Shown one piece after another: positions 62,481 to 64,000 of a stretch of 64,000 nt of DNA. The position numbers and the translations under genes are program-made. Source of the DNA: Gracilaria vermiculophylla. Lineage: Eukaryota > Rhodophyta > Florideophyceae > Gracilariales > Gracilariaceae. The notes under the pieces are model-generated. The model saw nothing but the letters and a program-made list of their open reading frames with translations. It was not told the origin of the DNA and made no database searches. Location of the stretch: the NCBI GenBank assembly GCA_019155205.2, contig JAHNZQ020000181.1, positions 3,223,336 through 3,287,335 of the forward strand. The letters run 5' to 3'. Each line of letters opens with the position of its first letter. The first letter of the stretch is position 1.

Positions 62481-63713
62481 TTACGCGCAATACAATGCCT
62501 TATCGACGAGCGGAGGAATGGGCGAAATCTCCGTATCAAGCTCTTGCTCGATGCGGTACAGATTAAAGCGATCTTCATACGTGATCAGGCTAATGGCCAG
62601 CCCACGATGCCCAAACCTCCCAGAACGACCGACGCGGTGCAGGTAAGTTTCCGACGACTTGGGAAAATCAAAGTTGATGACCACGTTGACCGCTTGAATG
62701 TCGATTCCTCTTGTGAACAGATCAGAGGAAACCAGGTTGCGGCACGCCCCCGATCTGAAGTCGTGGAACACGCGGTTGCGCTGCTCCTGCGGCATTCGCG
62801 CGTGAATGTAGAAACACGAATAACCCAGCTCTGTGATCTTTCTGGCCAGCAGTTCAACCCTGTTAACCGAGTTGCAAAAGATGATGCTCTGGTTGATCTG
62901 CAGCTTGGAGAAGAGCGTGTTGAGGCAGTGCACCTTCTTGCTTTCCTCGACAAAGGCGTAGTACTGGGTGATGCCCTGCAAGGTGAGCTCGTCCATGAGG
63001 TTGATCTCGTAGGGCTTTTTCAAAAAGCGGTCGCGGAAGCCCTTGACGGCGACGGGGAAGGTGGCGGAAAACAGCGACACCTGGCGATCGGGCGGCATGA
63101 AGTTGGAAATAATCTGCTCAATGACGTGCGAGAACTCGGGGGCGAGAAGTTTATCGGCCTCGTCCATGACGAGCATGGAGCAGCGGTTGAGCTTGCAGAC
63201 GTTCTTCCTGGCCATGTCCAGGACGCGGCCGGGGGTGGCCACCAGCACGTGTACCGGCTGGTAGAATCTCATGATGTCGTCCTTGAGGCTGGTGCCGCCG
63301 GTGGACACCATGACCTGCAGGCCGTCGATGTGGCGCGCCAGCTTCTTGCACACCTGCGCGGTCTGCAGGGCCAGCTCGCGGGTGGGGACGAGGACGAGGG
63401 CGGAGGCGACGGTTTGCTTGAGGTCGACGCGCTCGAGAATGGGGATGAGGTAGGCGCCGGTCTTGCCGGTGCCGTTTTTGGCGCGCGCGAGGATGTCGCG
63501 GCCGGCGAGCGATACGGGGATGGCGGCCTCCTGGATGGGGGACGGCTGCTCGAAGCCCATTTCGTAGATGCCCATGAGCAGCTCGCGCTTGAGGTAGTAG
63601 TCCTCAAACTCGTTGCCCCTGGTAGCGGTGACATCGGTGGTGCGGAAGCGCGTATCTTTTGGGGGGGCCTTGACGAGGGCGCGCCAGTCATCGGGCGCGG
63701 GGGCCGCGGCCAT
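62481..63713 (-). CDS. DHH1: DEAD-box RNA helicase DDX6/Dhh1
   Basis: The 410-aa helicase activates decapping and translational repression and builds P-bodies. The start reads [31 protein letters not shown] (Q motif), typical of Dhh1/DDX6. Motif I is AKNGTGKT (78-85), Ia is PTRELALQ, Ib is TPGR, II is DEAD (184-187), III is SAT (216-218), V is [19 protein letters not shown] and VI is [10 protein letters not shown]. The end [17 protein letters not shown] is close to the family ending. It lacks the Gln/Pro-rich tails of some homologues. Functionally it pairs with the EDC4-like protein at 18.9 kb. Confidence 0.96.
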   Translation of the reverse strand: MAAAPAPDDWRALVKAPPKDTRFRTTDVTATRGNEFEDYYLKRELLMGIYEMGFEQPSPIQEAAIPVSLAGRDILARAKNGTGKTGAYLIPILERVDLKQTVASALVLVPTRELALQTAQVCKKLARHIDGLQVMVSTGGTSLKDDIMRFYQPVHVLVATPGRVLDMARKNVCKLNRCSMLVMDEADKLLAPEFSHVIEQIISNFMPPDRQVSLFSATFPVAVKGFRDRFLKKPYEINLMDELTLQGITQYYAFVEESKKVHCLNTLFSKLQINQSIIFCNSVNRVELLARKITELGYSCFYIHARMPQEQRNRVFHDFRSGACRNLVSSDLFTRGIDIQAVNVVINFDFPKSSETYLHRVGRSGRFGHRGLAISLITYEDRFNLYRIEQELDTEISPIPPLVDKALYCA

Positions 63714-64000
63714 TGAGGGGAGGGGGGAGGGGGGGGGTTGAGGGAGAGGGGGTGGGGGGTGCGTAGGGGGAAGGGAGGGGCAGGGGGGCGGGCGCGGTAA
63801 AGGGGGGTGGGGGGAAGGGGGAGAAGGCAGAGCGACGAGCGACGAGCGACGAGCGACGACGGGTTAGTGGACGGAAAGGTAGCGGGCAGCGGGCAGACGG
63901 GACGAGGAGGGGCGGCGGCGTAACGACGGCGAAGAGTACACGGCGAGACGGGAAATAGCAGCGGCGACAGTGAGGCGGTGGTGGGCGCGACGGGTGGGCG
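63714..64000. other. G-rich upstream region of the helicase gene
   Basis: Runs of G on the plus strand (C-rich in the helicase leader orientation), a (GACGAGC)n patch at about 63833-63858, and no gene to the window edge. Confidence 0.5.

Noticed and set aside
1..64000. tRNA or other structured RNA genes
   Set aside because: Several GTTCGA-like matches were inspected (for example in the glycosyltransferase-like gene at about 47.0 kb), but none had a matching acceptor stem or D arm. A tRNAscan/Infernal run would be decisive.

Overview
The window is nuclear DNA from a photosynthetic eukaryote. It holds recognisable plastid proteins (a transketolase with a cleavable-looking leader, a PAP/fibrillin, a plastid-type tRNase Z and a SOQ1-like HAD phosphatase) beside purely eukaryotic genes (20S proteasome beta-7, FIGNL1, EMC8/9, DDX6/Dhh1). 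Every recognised gene can be read as one exon. The transketolase leader begins MAFVSSF, a Phe-bearing start like those of red algal and glaucophyte transit peptides. I therefore lean towards a red alga, but this is inference. Base composition is a mosaic: about 1-18.9 kb is AT-richer and transposon-laden, 18.9-41.9 kb is extremely GC-rich, 41.9-56.2 kb is intermediate, and 56.2-64 kb is GC-rich again.

Region 1-18.9 kb is a transposon graveyard. At 1-2313 (minus strand) lies an internally deleted Ty1/copia element with parts of both LTRs and a half-tRNA-type primer binding site. From about 3.0 to 13.3 kb lies a decayed Ty3/gypsy element (gag, protease, RT, RNase H, integrase, chromodomain-like tail). 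It is split at 5088/5089 by a nearly full-length but dead Ty1/copia element (5089-10239) with two LTRs, a PBS, a polypurine tract and a target-site duplication. At 17239-18511 is a dead Tc1/mariner element with doubled transposase-site-like repeats at both ends. A 191-bp tandem repeat and a gag-like relic lie between them.

Region 18.9-41.9 kb is gene-dense. In order: an EDC4/Ge-1-like C-terminal protein (+), a hypothetical protein (-), proteasome beta-7 (+), FIGNL1 (-), a MOSC protein (-), EMC8/9 (+), a plastid lipocalin-like protein (+), a SET methyltransferase (-), a PAP/fibrillin (+), a five-finger U1-type zinc-finger protein (-), a SOQ1-like HAD phosphatase (-), a small helix-turn-helix protein (-) and tRNase Z (-). 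Between them lie GC-rich minisatellites, long G and C homopolymers and one 100-N assembly gap.

Region 41.9-64 kb has an 837-aa helical protein (-), a type II membrane glycosyltransferase-like protein (-), a WD40 protein resembling TFIIIC subunit 2 (-), a histidine phosphatase (-), a zinc alcohol dehydrogenase (+), a divergent tandem-AAA ATPase (+), plastid transketolase (+) and the DDX6/Dhh1 helicase (-), with long, apparently empty spacers.

Links between the genes: EDC4-like and DDX6 are both mRNA-decapping/P-body factors. FIGNL1 keeps an FxxA motif of the type used to bind RAD51, and the 837-aa protein might be its FIRRM/FLIP partner (untested). tRNase Z and a TFIIIC-like protein both serve tRNA production. 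Transketolase, PAP and the SOQ1-like HAD serve the plastid. I see no bacterial-type operon, CRISPR array or defence island.
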